64,000 nt of DNA from Streptomyces sp. ISL-87. Its GTDB lineage: Bacteria; Actinomycetota; Actinomycetes; Streptomycetales; Streptomycetaceae. Below the pieces are notes generated by a model. That model was not told the DNA's origin, searched no databases, and was given only the letters and a program-made list of their open reading frames with translations. Location of the stretch: NCBI RefSeq assembly GCF_018614095.1, contig NZ_JAGGOY010000024.1:22010-86009 (forward strand). Direction: 5' to 3'. The position numbers were made by a program, and so were the translations under genes. Below, piece after piece: positions 43,138-53,474 of this stretch. The stretch's first letter is position 1. The number at the start of each line of letters is the position of its first letter.

Positions 43138-44594
43138 CGATTCCCCGCCTTCGTCAGACGGGCGGGGAGCCGATCACGGTCATCGGTCTGCTCGACCTGT
43201 GGCGACGGACCGGGTCGACGCAGGACTGCGAGGGCGATGAGGACGGCGGCGACCAGGAGCGCGGCGCCGAGGGTCAGTCCGAGCGCGTATCCGTCATTGA
43301 GGGCCTCGGGTGTGGCGGTCCGGCCGGTGCGGTGGTGGGCCGCGGCGCCGAGGGCGGCGAGTCCGAGGGAGGCGCCGATCTGGCGTGAGCTGTTGAGCAG
43401 GCCTGAGGCGGTGCCGGTCTCGTGGGGCGCGACGCCGGCGGTGGCGATGGAGACGACCGGTGCGAGGCAGAGTCCGAAGCCGATGCCGGCGAGGACCGAG
43501 GGTCCCAGGACGTCGGTGGTGAAGGCGCCGTTGGGGCTGATCAGGCCGAACCAGGCGAACCCGGTGGCGGTCAGGAGTCCGCCGGTGACCAGCAGAGTGC
43601 GGGGAACGATTCGGTAGCCGAGTTTGACGGCGAGTACGGAACCGGCGATCACTCCGAGCGCGAACGGCAGGAACATGAGTCCGGTAAGCGCCGGCCCCGT
43701 CCCGAGGACTTGCTGGAGGTAGAGGGACACGAAGTAGAACGCCGAGGCCATGGCCGCGCCGACCAGCAGGTTGTAGGCGTTCGCGCCGGCGACCGAGCGG
43801 TTGGCGAACAGGCCGAGCCGGACCAGTGGTTCGCGGGTGGTGGTCCGCTCGACGTAGACGAACGCGGCCAGCAGCGCGACGGCGACCGCCAGGGTCGTCA
43901 GGGTGACCGGTGAGGTCCACGCGTACTGATCGGTGCGGACGACGCCGAACACCAGCAGGGTCATGCCCGCCGTGGCCAGGACGGCGCCGAGTACGTCCGG
44001 ACGGCCGTCGCGCGCGGTCGGCGGGCCGGCGGCGATGCCGCGCCGGGCCAGGGCCAGCGCGCAAGCGGCCATCGGTACGTTCACGAACATCACCCAGCGC
44101 CAGCTGGCGTACTGGGTGAGCAGGCCGCCCAGCAGGACGCCGAGGGCGCCTCCGGCGGCGTTCATCGCGCTCCATACTCCGAAGGCCCGGATGCGGGGCT
44201 TGCCCGTGGGAAACGTCTCGGTCAGCAGCGCCAGTGCGGCCGGAGCCAGCGCGGCGGCCCCGATGCCCTGTGCGGCTCGGGCGGCCACCAGATGCCCGGG
44301 TTCCTGGGCGAGGCCGCCGAGGAGAGAGGCGAGGCCGAACAGGCTGAGCCCGAGCAGCAGGACCCGCTTGCGGCCGTACCGGTCGGCGGCCTTGCCGCCC
44401 AGCAGGAGCAGCCCGCCGAAGGTGAGGGCGTAGGCGTGGATCACCCAGGTCAGGCCCGCTGCACTGAAGCCGAGGCCCGCAGCAATCTGTGGGAGTCCGA
44501 CGTTCACGACCGAGAGGTCCAGCGACACCATGAACTGCACGACGGCCACCGCGGCGAGCGTGAGCCCTGGCCGAGCACCCGAACCATTCGTCAT
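43134..44594 (-). CDS. MFS drug-type transporter (DHA2, 14 spans)
   Basis: About 486 residues with 14 hydrophobic spans. Motif A is GKAADRYGRKRVLLLG and motif C-like stretch GALGVLLGGLLTQYASWRW. The frame is open upstream, but the ATG at 44592-44594 precedes the first span and follows GAGGACG. First gene of a four-cistron operon with the ABC pair and AraC regulator. It may export a siderophore or a toxic compound; the TetR gene diverges from it. Confidence 0.87.
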   Translation of the reverse strand: MTNGSGARPGLTLAAVAVVQFMVSLDLSVVNVGLPQIAAGLGFSAAGLTWVIHAYALTFGGLLLLGGKAADRYGRKRVLLLGLSLFGLASLLGGLAQEPGHLVAARAAQGIGAAALAPAALALLTETFPTGKPRIRAFGVWSAMNAAGGALGVLLGGLLTQYASWRWVMFVNVPMAACALALARRGIAAGPPTARDGRPDVLGAVLATAGMTLLVFGVVRTDQYAWTSPVTLTTLAVAVALLAAFVYVERTTTREPLVRLGLFANRSVAGANAYNLLVGAAMASAFYFVSLYLQQVLGTGPALTGLMFLPFALGVIAGSVLAVKLGYRIVPRTLLVTGGLLTATGFAWFGLISPNGAFTTDVLGPSVLAGIGFGLCLAPVVSIATAGVAPHETGTASGLLNSSRQIGASLGLAALGAAAHHRTGRTATPEALNDGYALGLTLGAALLVAAVLIALAVLRRPGPSPQVEQTDDRDRLPARLTKAGNR

Positions 44595-44623
44595 CACAGA
44601 CTTCGTCCTCAGCGCTAACTCTG

Positions 44624-44647
44624 ACTTTCGGAACATGTTCCGAAAGT
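44624..44647. promoter_or_regulatory. Perfect 24-base palindrome, TetR operator
   Basis: An uninterrupted inverted repeat with core TTTCGGAACATGTTCCGAAA centred at 44635/44636, in the gap between the MFS operon and the TetR gene, 30 bases from the MFS start. TetR regulators commonly bind such a site to control both directions. Confidence 0.85.
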
Positions 44648-44734
44648 AGCATCGGGGACCAGCCGCTGTGAACTCGAAAGGCCGAATCCGCACCGGTTTC
44701 GCGGCGGAGGAAGGCGGGACGGCATGATGGGGCA

Positions 44735-45451
44735 ATGTCCCGAACGCCCGCACCGCACGGCCGCACCGGCCGACCACCCGTGACTTCACGTGCGCAGATC
44801 CTGGCGGCGGCCCGCCAACTCATCGACCAGGACGGCTGGGAGAAGCTGACGGTCCGCCGGCTGGCCGCTGAGCTCGGCATCGGGGCGACGACCCTGTACC
44901 ACCACATCCGGAACAAGGACGACCTGCTGCTCCTGATGCTCAATCACCACCTCGACCAGATCGAGCGGCCCCAGCTGCCCAGTGACCCACGGGACCGCAT
45001 CGTCGCGGCCGCCACCGCGATGCACGACGCCCTCGCGGCCTGGCCCTGGGCCGCGGAGGTCCTCTCGGTCGACGGGTTCGTCGGCCTGCTCGACGAATCG
45101 GCGCTGTGGATGGTCGAAGCCATCGTGGCCGGAGCCGACGACTGCGGATGCACACCCGCACAAACCGTCGACGTCTTCCGCAGTATTTGGTACTACACCG
45201 TCGGCGAGGTCCTTGTCCGCGCCCGCACCGCCCGCCGACGGGCCGACGACCAGCCCCTCACCTTCCGCGACGCCTTCGACGCGTCCCAGGTGCCCCACTT
45301 GGCCGCCCTCGGCAGCCAGTGGGCCGAACTGGCCGCACGGGACATCTACCCCCACGGACTCCGCACGTTCGTCGACGGACTGCTCGCACAAGCCACGCCG
45401 GCAACTCCCCGCGACGTCGGCGAGCACGAGTACCCGCGTGCCGTCGGGTGA
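44735..45451 (+). CDS. TetR-family repressor
   Basis: 238 residues with N-terminal helix-turn-helix (AELGIGATTLYHHIRNKDDL) and a C-terminal ligand domain of the TetR_C type (LAAWPWAAEVLSVDGF, TVGEVLVRARTARR). It diverges from the MFS-ABC-AraC operon and probably represses it through the palindrome at 44624-44647. The inducer is presumably the substrate of the exporter. Confidence 0.9.
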   Translation: MSRTPAPHGRTGRPPVTSRAQILAAARQLIDQDGWEKLTVRRLAAELGIGATTLYHHIRNKDDLLLLMLNHHLDQIERPQLPSDPRDRIVAAATAMHDALAAWPWAAEVLSVDGFVGLLDESALWMVEAIVAGADDCGCTPAQTVDVFRSIWYYTVGEVLVRARTARRRADDQPLTFRDAFDASQVPHLAALGSQWAELAARDIYPHGLRTFVDGLLAQATPATPRDVGEHEYPRAVG

Positions 45452-45903
45452 TGGTCCGCGAGAGGTCCGGATCTTGGTTGGATGGAGCTGCCAACCTCGG
45501 ACCGGCCGGAGAGTTCACGCCTCAGCTGTCCCGATGACGCACCGGGTCCGTGCGGACAGACAGCTGTTTCCTCGGGGATGAAGTGGTCGATGCCGTGCAG
45601 GAGTCCGAGGCCGTAGGGGGAAGCGCCCCAGTTGCTCGGGCATGCCGAACCGGTCGCAGCCGGCGAGCATCGCGTCCCGGGGACCGGCGGTGGCTGCCGG
45701 AACAGTTCCATGTGCCGGTCCGGCGCAGGCTGGGGGACCGTGAGCGCGGACTTGGTCCGTGACTGGTCCGGCAGAGTTGACCAAGGGGAGGGGCGGACAG
45801 GGGTGAACGGTGGCAAATCGGCCGAGATCGTTTTGCGGTTTGCTGAGGGGGAGGCAGGCTGCCCGGCCCTCAAATGCCGTGCCGGGCGACCCTGTTGCTC
45901 TCC
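45452..45903. other. Stretch without a recognisable intact gene
   Basis: About 450 bases. On the minus strand, pieces such as AMLAGCDRFGMPEQLG and YGLGLLHGIDHFIPEE lie in two different frames, which suggests a decayed gene, but I do not recognise the family. No terminator or operator stands out. Confidence 0.35.
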
Positions 45904-47427
<1,524 letters not shown>

Positions 47428-47482
47428 GATGTCCTCCCCTTGCCGGGCGCCGGCCGCCGTCGGACAGCGCTCGGTGAGGAGG

Positions 47483-48823
47483 CTAGGAGCGGGCAGGTTG
47501 CGGGTACGTTGCGCGCCGCGGCCGCTCGGGCCGACCTGCTACGAGGGCCGGTTCGGCGGCGAGCTCGCGGTCGAGGGAGCGTACGCGGGCCAGTGCGGCC
47601 GGGCGCCCCTCGGGCGGCAGCACCTCGGCGAGGGCCCGCCACACCCCCGCGTCGTCCGCGCCCCAAGGGCTGCACACCCAGTCCGTCAGCAGGCCCGGGT
47701 CCGCCCGGGCGATCACGGCGGCCCGCGCCTGGTCCTCGATCCGGCGGCGCAGCCGGGCGATACCGGGCGCGGTGGAGGCGGGCAGCAGGGGCCCCGGGTA
47801 CCGGTTCAGGGCGGCCGAGACGGCGCCCGCCGCGAGATACCGGGTCACGGCGGTGAAGTCCGCGTCCAGCGGGGCGGCGGTGCGATAGGGGCGGGAGAGG
47901 AGCCTCCGGGCGCCCAACAGGCCGCGCAGCCGGGATATCTCCGCGCGGAGGGTGACAGCGGAGACGGACTCGTCCTCGTACAGGGCGACCGCCAGCTCCT
48001 CGCCCGACAACCCCTCCGGGTGATGCGCGAGCAGCGCCATGATCTCGCTGTGGCGCCGCCCGAGCGGCATCTCGCGGCCCCCGCTCACCAGCAGCGCCTC
48101 GTCGCGGCCGAGCGCGGTCAGTGTGTCGCGGGCCGCCGCAGGGTCGGCCGGGGCCGGCGAGGCCGTGGCCAGCAGGGCCAGCTGGGCCTCGGCCGCCCGG
48201 GCCACCGCCTGTACGAAGGCCAGTGAGTGGGGGTGGGCGAGGCCGTCGCCGCCGGTGATGTCGACCGCGCCCAGCAGTCCGCCGGTACGGGGGTCGCGGA
48301 CCGGGGCCGCCGCGCAGGTCCACGGGTGGACCCGACGGCTGAAGTGCTCCGCCCCGAAGACCTGGACGGGTTCCCCGACGGCGACCGCCGTGCCCGGCGC
48401 GTTGGTGCCCATCGCCGTCTCCGCCCAGTGGGCACCCGGGACGAAGCCGAGGTCCTCGGCCCGCCGCAGGGTCCCCGCCTCGCCCTCGACCCAGAGCAGG
48501 CTGCCCCGCGCGTCGCACACCGCCAGCAGGTGCGCCCCGTTCGCGGCGAACGCCCCGACCAGGTCCCGGAACACGGGCATCACCCGGGCGAGGGGATGCC
48601 GCTCCCGGTACTCGCTCAGCTCCGCCTCCGCCAGCTCCACCCGGGGAGTGCACTCCGGGCTGACCCGGGCCCGCACGCACCGCCGCCACGACTTCGCGAT
48701 CACGGCCCGGACCGGCGACTCGACCCGGCCGTCCTGCGTGAACGCGGTGTGCGCCTGCCGCAGTACGCGGGTTCGCTCGGCGGGATCGGCCCCGCCCGGC
48801 AGCGCCACCGACGGACCGCCCAT
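47483..48823 (-). CDS. GAF-domain transcriptional regulator (AcoR-like N-terminus)
   Basis: 446 residues: an N-terminal sensor ([16 protein letters not shown] and a GAF domain, [19 protein letters not shown] to [20 protein letters not shown]), and a C-terminal winged-helix-like region ([20 protein letters not shown]). The central AAA+ domain of true AcoR/sigma54 activators is absent. ATG 48821-48823 has a GGGAGGG ribosome site. It precedes the aldehyde dehydrogenase gene and likely controls it. Confidence 0.8.
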   Translation of the reverse strand: MGGPSVALPGGADPAERTRVLRQAHTAFTQDGRVESPVRAVIAKSWRRCVRARVSPECTPRVELAEAELSEYRERHPLARVMPVFRDLVGAFAANGAHLLAVCDARGSLLWVEGEAGTLRRAEDLGFVPGAHWAETAMGTNAPGTAVAVGEPVQVFGAEHFSRRVHPWTCAAAPVRDPRTGGLLGAVDITGGDGLAHPHSLAFVQAVARAAEAQLALLATASPAPADPAAARDTLTALGRDEALLVSGGREMPLGRRHSEIMALLAHHPEGLSGEELAVALYEDESVSAVTLRAEISRLRGLLGARRLLSRPYRTAAPLDADFTAVTRYLAAGAVSAALNRYPGPLLPASTAPGIARLRRRIEDQARAAVIARADPGLLTDWVCSPWGADDAGVWRALAEVLPPEGRPAALARVRSLDRELAAEPALVAGRPERPRRATYPQPARS

Positions 48824-49065
48824 GTCACCCTCCCGTGGTGCCGCGGTACCTGGAGCGCCCCATCGTCGTTCCGGCCCGCGGCACCGACAAGCGCTGCGTC
48901 GGCCAGTCCGCGACGACCTCGGGGAGCACACATTGCTCAAATGTGACTACCGGGGGTAGCGCACGGGTCGCAGGCCCCTTCCGGCGTCTGTGCGGCTGGG
49001 GGAACGCATGGCGGGGGCGGCACGTTGAGAGGGGTAGTGACCCACGCAGGAGGAGGTGTCCGCAC

Positions 49066-49248
49066 ATGTCCACGAGCGGAAAGATCGCGGTTGCCGGAGT
49101 CGTGGCAGCCATCGTGCTGTTCGCGACAGTCGGGTTCTGGGCCGGCCTGTTGGTCCTGATCGGGGTGCCGGCGGCTGCGTATCTGCTGCTGGACTCCTCT
49201 CAGCGGCGTCGCCTCCGGGGTATATCAAGGAAGCAGATCGGCCGCTGA
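49066..49248 (+). CDS. Small membrane protein, unknown
   Basis: 60 residues with two hydrophobic helices (about 7-22 and 24-42) and a basic tail RRRLRGISRKQIGR. A strong AGGAGG ribosome site precedes the ATG. It stands alone, divergent from the GAF regulator. Confidence 0.65.
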   Translation: MSTSGKIAVAGVVAAIVLFATVGFWAGLLVLIGVPAAAYLLLDSSQRRRLRGISRKQIGR

Positions 49249-49347
49249 CGGCGGCCGGGGCGGCCCCGACCTCGACGATCCACCCCTGCGACCAGACCGT
49301 GGTGGCCCTGCCTCCGCGCCCGCACACACGGCTCGACGGCGTCTGAC

Positions 49348-49390
49348 CCCGGGACGGCGTCCGATCCCGGGATGGCGTCCGATCCCGGGA
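49348..49390. repeat. Two and a part 18-base tandem repeats
   Basis: CCCGGGAYGGCGTCCGAT occurs at 49348-49365 and 49366-49383, followed by a partial third copy. Each contains the palindrome CCCGGG, so the tract can fold. It lies just after the small membrane gene and before the TrmO-like gene's stop, in a 163-base gap. Confidence 0.6.
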
Positions 49391-49411
49391 TCGGGGGCAG
49401 GGCGTCCGCGG

Positions 49412-49873
49412 TCAGTAGTAGTCGCGCATCAGGGTCGTCGCCCATTCCGGCTGGCGGAGTTCGCCACGCGGTCCGAACTCCGCCATGTACGGCTTGATGT
49501 CGAGCACAGGGGTGCCGTCCACCGCGTCCAGGCCCTCGACGTGGATCTCCAGGCCGTCCACCTTCACGACCCGGCAGCGGGAGACGCCCAGCCGGTTCGG
49601 CCGGTTCTTGCCGCGCTGGGCGAAGATGCCGACAAGCGGCCAGTCCGGGTTGCCCCGGGGATGCCGCGCGCCCGTCTCGACCTTCTCCGCAGGCACCCGG
49701 TCGAAGTGGTAGACCACCTCGACGTGCGAGAAGTCCGCCAGCCCGTACAGGGCCTCCGGCCCGAACCGCCCGCCGTCCAGCCGGATCACCGCCGCCTCCC
49801 GCCCCCAGTCGTCGTCGACCGCCTCCGCGCGGCCGCCCACGACCACACCAACCGAGTCCGATTCCACCAGCAT
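49412..49873 (-). CDS. TrmO/YaeB-family tRNA methyltransferase-like protein
   Basis: 153 residues of the UPF0066/TsaA-like beta-barrel family: FSHVEVVYHFDRV, RGNPDWPLVGIFAQRGKNRP, then LDAVDGTPVLDIKPYM. TrmO methylates the threonylcarbamoyl-adenosine at tRNA position 37. The protein is shorter than E. coli TrmO and lacks its C-terminal domain, so substrate is uncertain. Next gene upstream is 15 bases away on the same strand. Confidence 0.8.
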   Translation of the reverse strand: MLVESDSVGVVVGGRAEAVDDDWGREAAVIRLDGGRFGPEALYGLADFSHVEVVYHFDRVPAEKVETGARHPRGNPDWPLVGIFAQRGKNRPNRLGVSRCRVVKVDGLEIHVEGLDAVDGTPVLDIKPYMAEFGPRGELRQPEWATTLMRDYY

Positions 49874-49888
49874 GTATATCCCCCTTGT

Positions 49889-50677
49889 TCAGGCCGGCCG
49901 TACCGCCAAGCGGTCCAGTGCCGCCAGCAGTTCCGGCAGCTCCGGCAATTCCGGGTCCCCATCATGGGGGACCGCGAGGACCTCACTCGGTTCCTCGTCC
50001 AGCAGAACGAACGCCGTGTCGTCCGTACGGGCGACCAGCGACCAGCCCGGCCCGTCCACTCGCAGCGTCCGCGAACCCTCTCCCGCGAAGGAGGACCGCA
50101 CCCGGCCGGGCGGCGGCGGCTTCTCCGTGTACTCGAACGCCTCCCTGAGTGCCCGCGCGAGCCCGGGGTGCGCGGCGGCCGCCGCCCCACCGTCCGTGGC
50201 GACGCGGTCGCGCCAGTCGCTCCACTCGCGGGCGATCTGGTCCGCGCCCATCCTCCTCTGCACCGGCCCCCACGCATCGGCCGAGGGCGGCGCCAGCGGT
50301 ACCCGCCCGGTGCCGTCGGCGCCCTGCTCGGGGTCGTGCGGCTCGGGGATCCCCGGCGTCGCCACCGTCAGCTCCAGCGGCCAGCCCGCCAGCGAGACCA
50401 CGATCGTCCGCTCGTCGGGGGACAGGTCGTACTCCATCCCGCAGTCCCAGGAGGCGATGGCCGAGGCCACGAGCGAGACGTCGTCCACGACGACCGTCCA
50501 GCGCGCGCCCTCCTCGTCCTGGCCGAGCACCAGCCCGTACCCGTCCGCAGCCGGCGGTACGCCCAGCAGCGAGCAGGCCTCCGGGAAGTCGTCGCCCAGG
50601 ATGCTCGGGAACTGCGCGGGGGTCAGCAGTACGGCGGTCAGCACGTACAGTGAGCCGCCATCCTCCTCGTCAGACAC
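49889..50677 (-). CDS. Conserved Streptomyces protein, unknown
   Basis: 262-residue soluble acidic protein with no recognised domain; it contains a PELPELPELL run near the C-terminus. Codon use is normal and the frame is unbroken with an ATG start. It is probably co-transcribed with the TrmO-like gene. Confidence 0.6.
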   Translation of the reverse strand: MSDEEDGGSLYVLTAVLLTPAQFPSILGDDFPEACSLLGVPPAADGYGLVLGQDEEGARWTVVVDDVSLVASAIASWDCGMEYDLSPDERTIVVSLAGWPLELTVATPGIPEPHDPEQGADGTGRVPLAPPSADAWGPVQRRMGADQIAREWSDWRDRVATDGGAAAAAHPGLARALREAFEYTEKPPPPGRVRSSFAGEGSRTLRVDGPGWSLVARTDDTAFVLLDEEPSEVLAVPHDGDPELPELPELLAALDRLAVRPA

Positions 50678-50811
50678 GTAGCCTCCCGGTCGCTCTCTCG
50701 TCGGCGCACACTAACCAGCGGGTAACCGTCACGTCGAGAGCGCGCGGGAGACGATTTTCAAGCCCGCTACCTGCACGTAGAGTTGGGCACCCGCCACAGA
50801 AAGGGAGACCG

Positions 50812-51726
50812 GTGCAGCGTTACGACCGGCTCAGGGAGATCCTCCGGCTCGACCCCGACAAGGACTTCCTCGCCATCTACCGGCTCACCGCCACCTACGA
50901 ATTCCCCTGGGACTTCACCCGCGCCCTTGAGCTAGCGCTCTTCCGGACGTACGCCGTCCCCAGCATCGGCCGCCTGCTGGCCGAGACCGCCGAGTTCACC
51001 GACCGGTCGCAGAAGCGCTACGACGACACTGCGCTGCTCCTCGACGCGGTCGTGGAGCACGGCTTCGAAAGCGACACGGCGCGCACCGCGATCCGCCGCG
51101 TCAACCAGATGCACCGCAGTTACGGCATCGGCAACGAGGACATGCGCTACGTCCTGTGCACTTTCGTGGTGATTCCGGCGCGCTGGCTGGACGCGTACGG
51201 CTGGCGTCCGATGACCCACCACGAGCGCCGGGCCTCCGCGAACTACTACGCCACCCTCGGCCGGCACATGGGCATCACGGACATCCCGGGCTCCTACGAG
51301 GAGTTCGAGGCGACCTTGGACGCCTACGAGGAGGCCCACTTCGGCTGGGACGAGGGCGGCCGCAAGGTCGCCGATTCCACCATCGACCTGATGGCCTCCT
51401 GGTACCCGGCGCCCCTCGCCCCCGCCGTCCGCGGTGCGAGCCTCGCCCTCCTTGACGAGCCGCTGCTGTCCGCCTTCCGCTACGAGAGCCCTCGCCCGGG
51501 GGTCCAGCGGCTGGTCCGCGGGGCCCTGAAGCTGCGTGGCCGCGCGGTCCGGCTGCTGCCCCCGCGCAAGGCCCCGCACTATGCCCGGCAGAACCCGGAG
51601 ATCAAGGGCTACCCCAACGGCTACGACGTGGGTGAGCTCGGCACCTTCCCGGTGCCCGGCCTGGGCGGCTGCCCCGTACCGCATCCGCGCCGCCCGGCCG
51701 GAGCCGATGCCCAGCCTCCGGCGTGA
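50812..51726 (+). CDS. MpaB-like oxygenase (DUF2236)
   Basis: 304 residues of the ER-bound oxygenase MpaB/DUF2236 family, which bind haem or act as latex-clearing-like oxygenases. Visible: QKRYDDTALLLDAVVEHG, RRVNQMHRSYGI, YVLCTFVVIPARWLDAYGW. GTG 50812-50814 follows AAGGGAG at the right distance; the longer open frame upstream overlaps the preceding gene and is ignored. Confidence 0.8.
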   Translation: MQRYDRLREILRLDPDKDFLAIYRLTATYEFPWDFTRALELALFRTYAVPSIGRLLAETAEFTDRSQKRYDDTALLLDAVVEHGFESDTARTAIRRVNQMHRSYGIGNEDMRYVLCTFVVIPARWLDAYGWRPMTHHERRASANYYATLGRHMGITDIPGSYEEFEATLDAYEEAHFGWDEGGRKVADSTIDLMASWYPAPLAPAVRGASLALLDEPLLSAFRYESPRPGVQRLVRGALKLRGRAVRLLPPRKAPHYARQNPEIKGYPNGYDVGELGTFPVPGLGGCPVPHPRRPAGADAQPPA

Positions 51727-51790
51727 CGGCGACGGCCCTCATCCCGTACGTCCGGGTAAGTTCCCGTAAGCCTGCGGACGCCCTCGTGGG

Positions 51791-52390
51791 TCAGGGGCGA
51801 CGTACCGCCAGCACCAGGAACCGGTCGTCCTCGTCGGCGTACGAGGTCATCTCCCATCCCGAGGCGGACAGCAGCGGGCCGAGGTTGTGCTCGGCGCGCA
51901 GGTCCTCCGGGGTCAGCTCGCGGCCGTGGCGGGCCGCCAGGGCCGCTCGCCCGATCGGGTGAAAGAGCGCGAGCCGGCCGCCGGGGCGCACCACCCGGGC
52001 CAGTTCGCGCAGGTTCGCCTCCGGGTCGGGCAGGTGGGCGATCAGCCCGGCGGCGAACACGGCGTCCAGTGCCTCGTCGCGCAGAGGGAGCCGGGCCACG
52101 TCCGCGAGGAGTAGCGCACCCTCCGACGCCCGCCCGGCCCGCTGCGCCGCCGCCAGCATCTGCGGAGTGAGGTCCGCGCCGAGCACCGTCCCGGCGGGCC
52201 CGACGGCCGCCCGCAGCGCGGTCAGGGCCCGGCCGGTACCGCAGCCGGCATCGAGCACGCGGTCCCCGGGCCGAAGTCCGAACTCGGCGACGGCGGTCGC
52301 GAAGGCGGGCCCGTCTTCCGGGAACTTGCGGTCCCAGTCGGCAGCGCGTGCCCCGAAGAACTCCTGCACGTGTGTGTGGTCTTCGCTCAT
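51791..52390 (-). CDS. SAM-dependent methyltransferase (class I)
   Basis: 199 residues. The SAM-binding motif is VLDAGCGTGRALTAL, with acidic motif II VLGADLTPQM and post-motif LPDPEANLRELARVVRPGG. Small-molecule or UbiE-like type; substrate unknown. The ATG at 52388-52390 starts a few residues before the fold; the frame upstream contains low-complexity repeats and is not used. Confidence 0.82.
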   Translation of the reverse strand: MSEDHTHVQEFFGARAADWDRKFPEDGPAFATAVAEFGLRPGDRVLDAGCGTGRALTALRAAVGPAGTVLGADLTPQMLAAAQRAGRASEGALLLADVARLPLRDEALDAVFAAGLIAHLPDPEANLRELARVVRPGGRLALFHPIGRAALAARHGRELTPEDLRAEHNLGPLLSASGWEMTSYADEDDRFLVLAVRRP

Positions 52391-52595
52391 GTGCCCATGA
52401 TCCCCCACCGGCCCGGCCGCGCGGATCGTCCGGGCTGTGCGGGCTGGACGGGCTGTGTGGGCTATGTGGGCCGTGTGCAAGGTGGCACGTGGCGTGATCG
52501 AAGACGAACGTATCTCTGTCATATTCCAGCAGTTCCAGCGGCTTTCGAAATGCGCCCCTTGTTCGTGCCCTCACCCGGACTAGCGTCCCGTGGCC

Positions 52596-53375
52596 ATGGG
52601 ACACCTGGACCACGCCGCTTACGGCCTGCTGACCCCCGTGCTGTCATACGTGATGGCATCCATCGGCGCTGCCCTCGGGCTCCGCTGCACCGTCCGCGCG
52701 CTCGCCGCGACCGGATCCTCGCGCCGCAACTGGCTCATCACGGCAGCCTCCGCCATCGGTTCCGGCATCTGGACGATGCACTTCGTCGCGATGCTCGGCT
52801 TCAACGTCACCGGTACCGAGATCCACTTCAACGTGCCGCTGACCATCCTCAGTCTGCTCGTCGCCATGCTGGTCGTGGGGGCCGGAGTCTTCGCCGTCGG
52901 CTACGGCAAGGAGCGCGGCCGGGCCCTCATCCTCGGCGGCCTGACCACCGGTCTCGGCGTCGCCAGCATGCACTACCTCGGCATGGCGGCCCTGAGGCTG
53001 CACGGTGACATCTCCTACAAGCCGCTCACCGTCGGCCTGTCCGTCGCCTTCGCGGTTGTCGCGGCCACCGCTGCCCTCTGGGCCGCTCTCAACATCAAGG
53101 CCCCGGTGGCCGTCGCGGTCGCCTCGCTCGTCATGGGCGCCGCCGTCACCAGCATGCACTACACCGGAATGCTGGCCGTCGCCGTCCGCGTCGCCCCTTC
53201 GGACGCGGCCCTCCCCGGCGTCACCGCGATGCAGTTCATCTTCCCGCTCGCCGTCGGGCTCGGGTCCTACCTGTTCATCACCTCCGCCTTCGTCGCCCTC
53301 TCCCCGACCGCCGAGGAACTCGCCGCTTCGGCCTCCGTGCAGCACTTGGCGGCCGGACACGCCGCCACCCACTGA
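52596..53375 (+). CDS. MHYT-domain membrane sensor protein
   Basis: About 259 residues, seven spans. Three MHYT motifs are visible: WTMHFVAM, SMHYLGM and SMHYTGM, which are predicted to bind copper and sense oxygen, CO or NO. No GGDEF or kinase domain is attached. ATG 52596 chosen; GTG 52590 is possible. It precedes the conservon by about 100 bases. Confidence 0.85.
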   Translation: MGHLDHAAYGLLTPVLSYVMASIGAALGLRCTVRALAATGSSRRNWLITAASAIGSGIWTMHFVAMLGFNVTGTEIHFNVPLTILSLLVAMLVVGAGVFAVGYGKERGRALILGGLTTGLGVASMHYLGMAALRLHGDISYKPLTVGLSVAFAVVAATAALWAALNIKAPVAVAVASLVMGAAVTSMHYTGMLAVAVRVAPSDAALPGVTAMQFIFPLAVGLGSYLFITSAFVALSPTAEELAASASVQHLAAGHAATH

Positions 53376-53474
53376 GCGGCCCCTGAGTCCCCCCGCTGAG
53401 TCCTCCCGCTGAGCCCCACTGAGCGCCGCGCCTGAACACCGCACCTGTACGTACCGCCCCGGAACGAGGAGCCC

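Noticed and set aside
45470..45900. Possible gene on either strand between the TetR and dehydrogenase genes
   Set aside because: No frame has both normal codon use and a recognisable start; similar-looking pieces fall in different frames.
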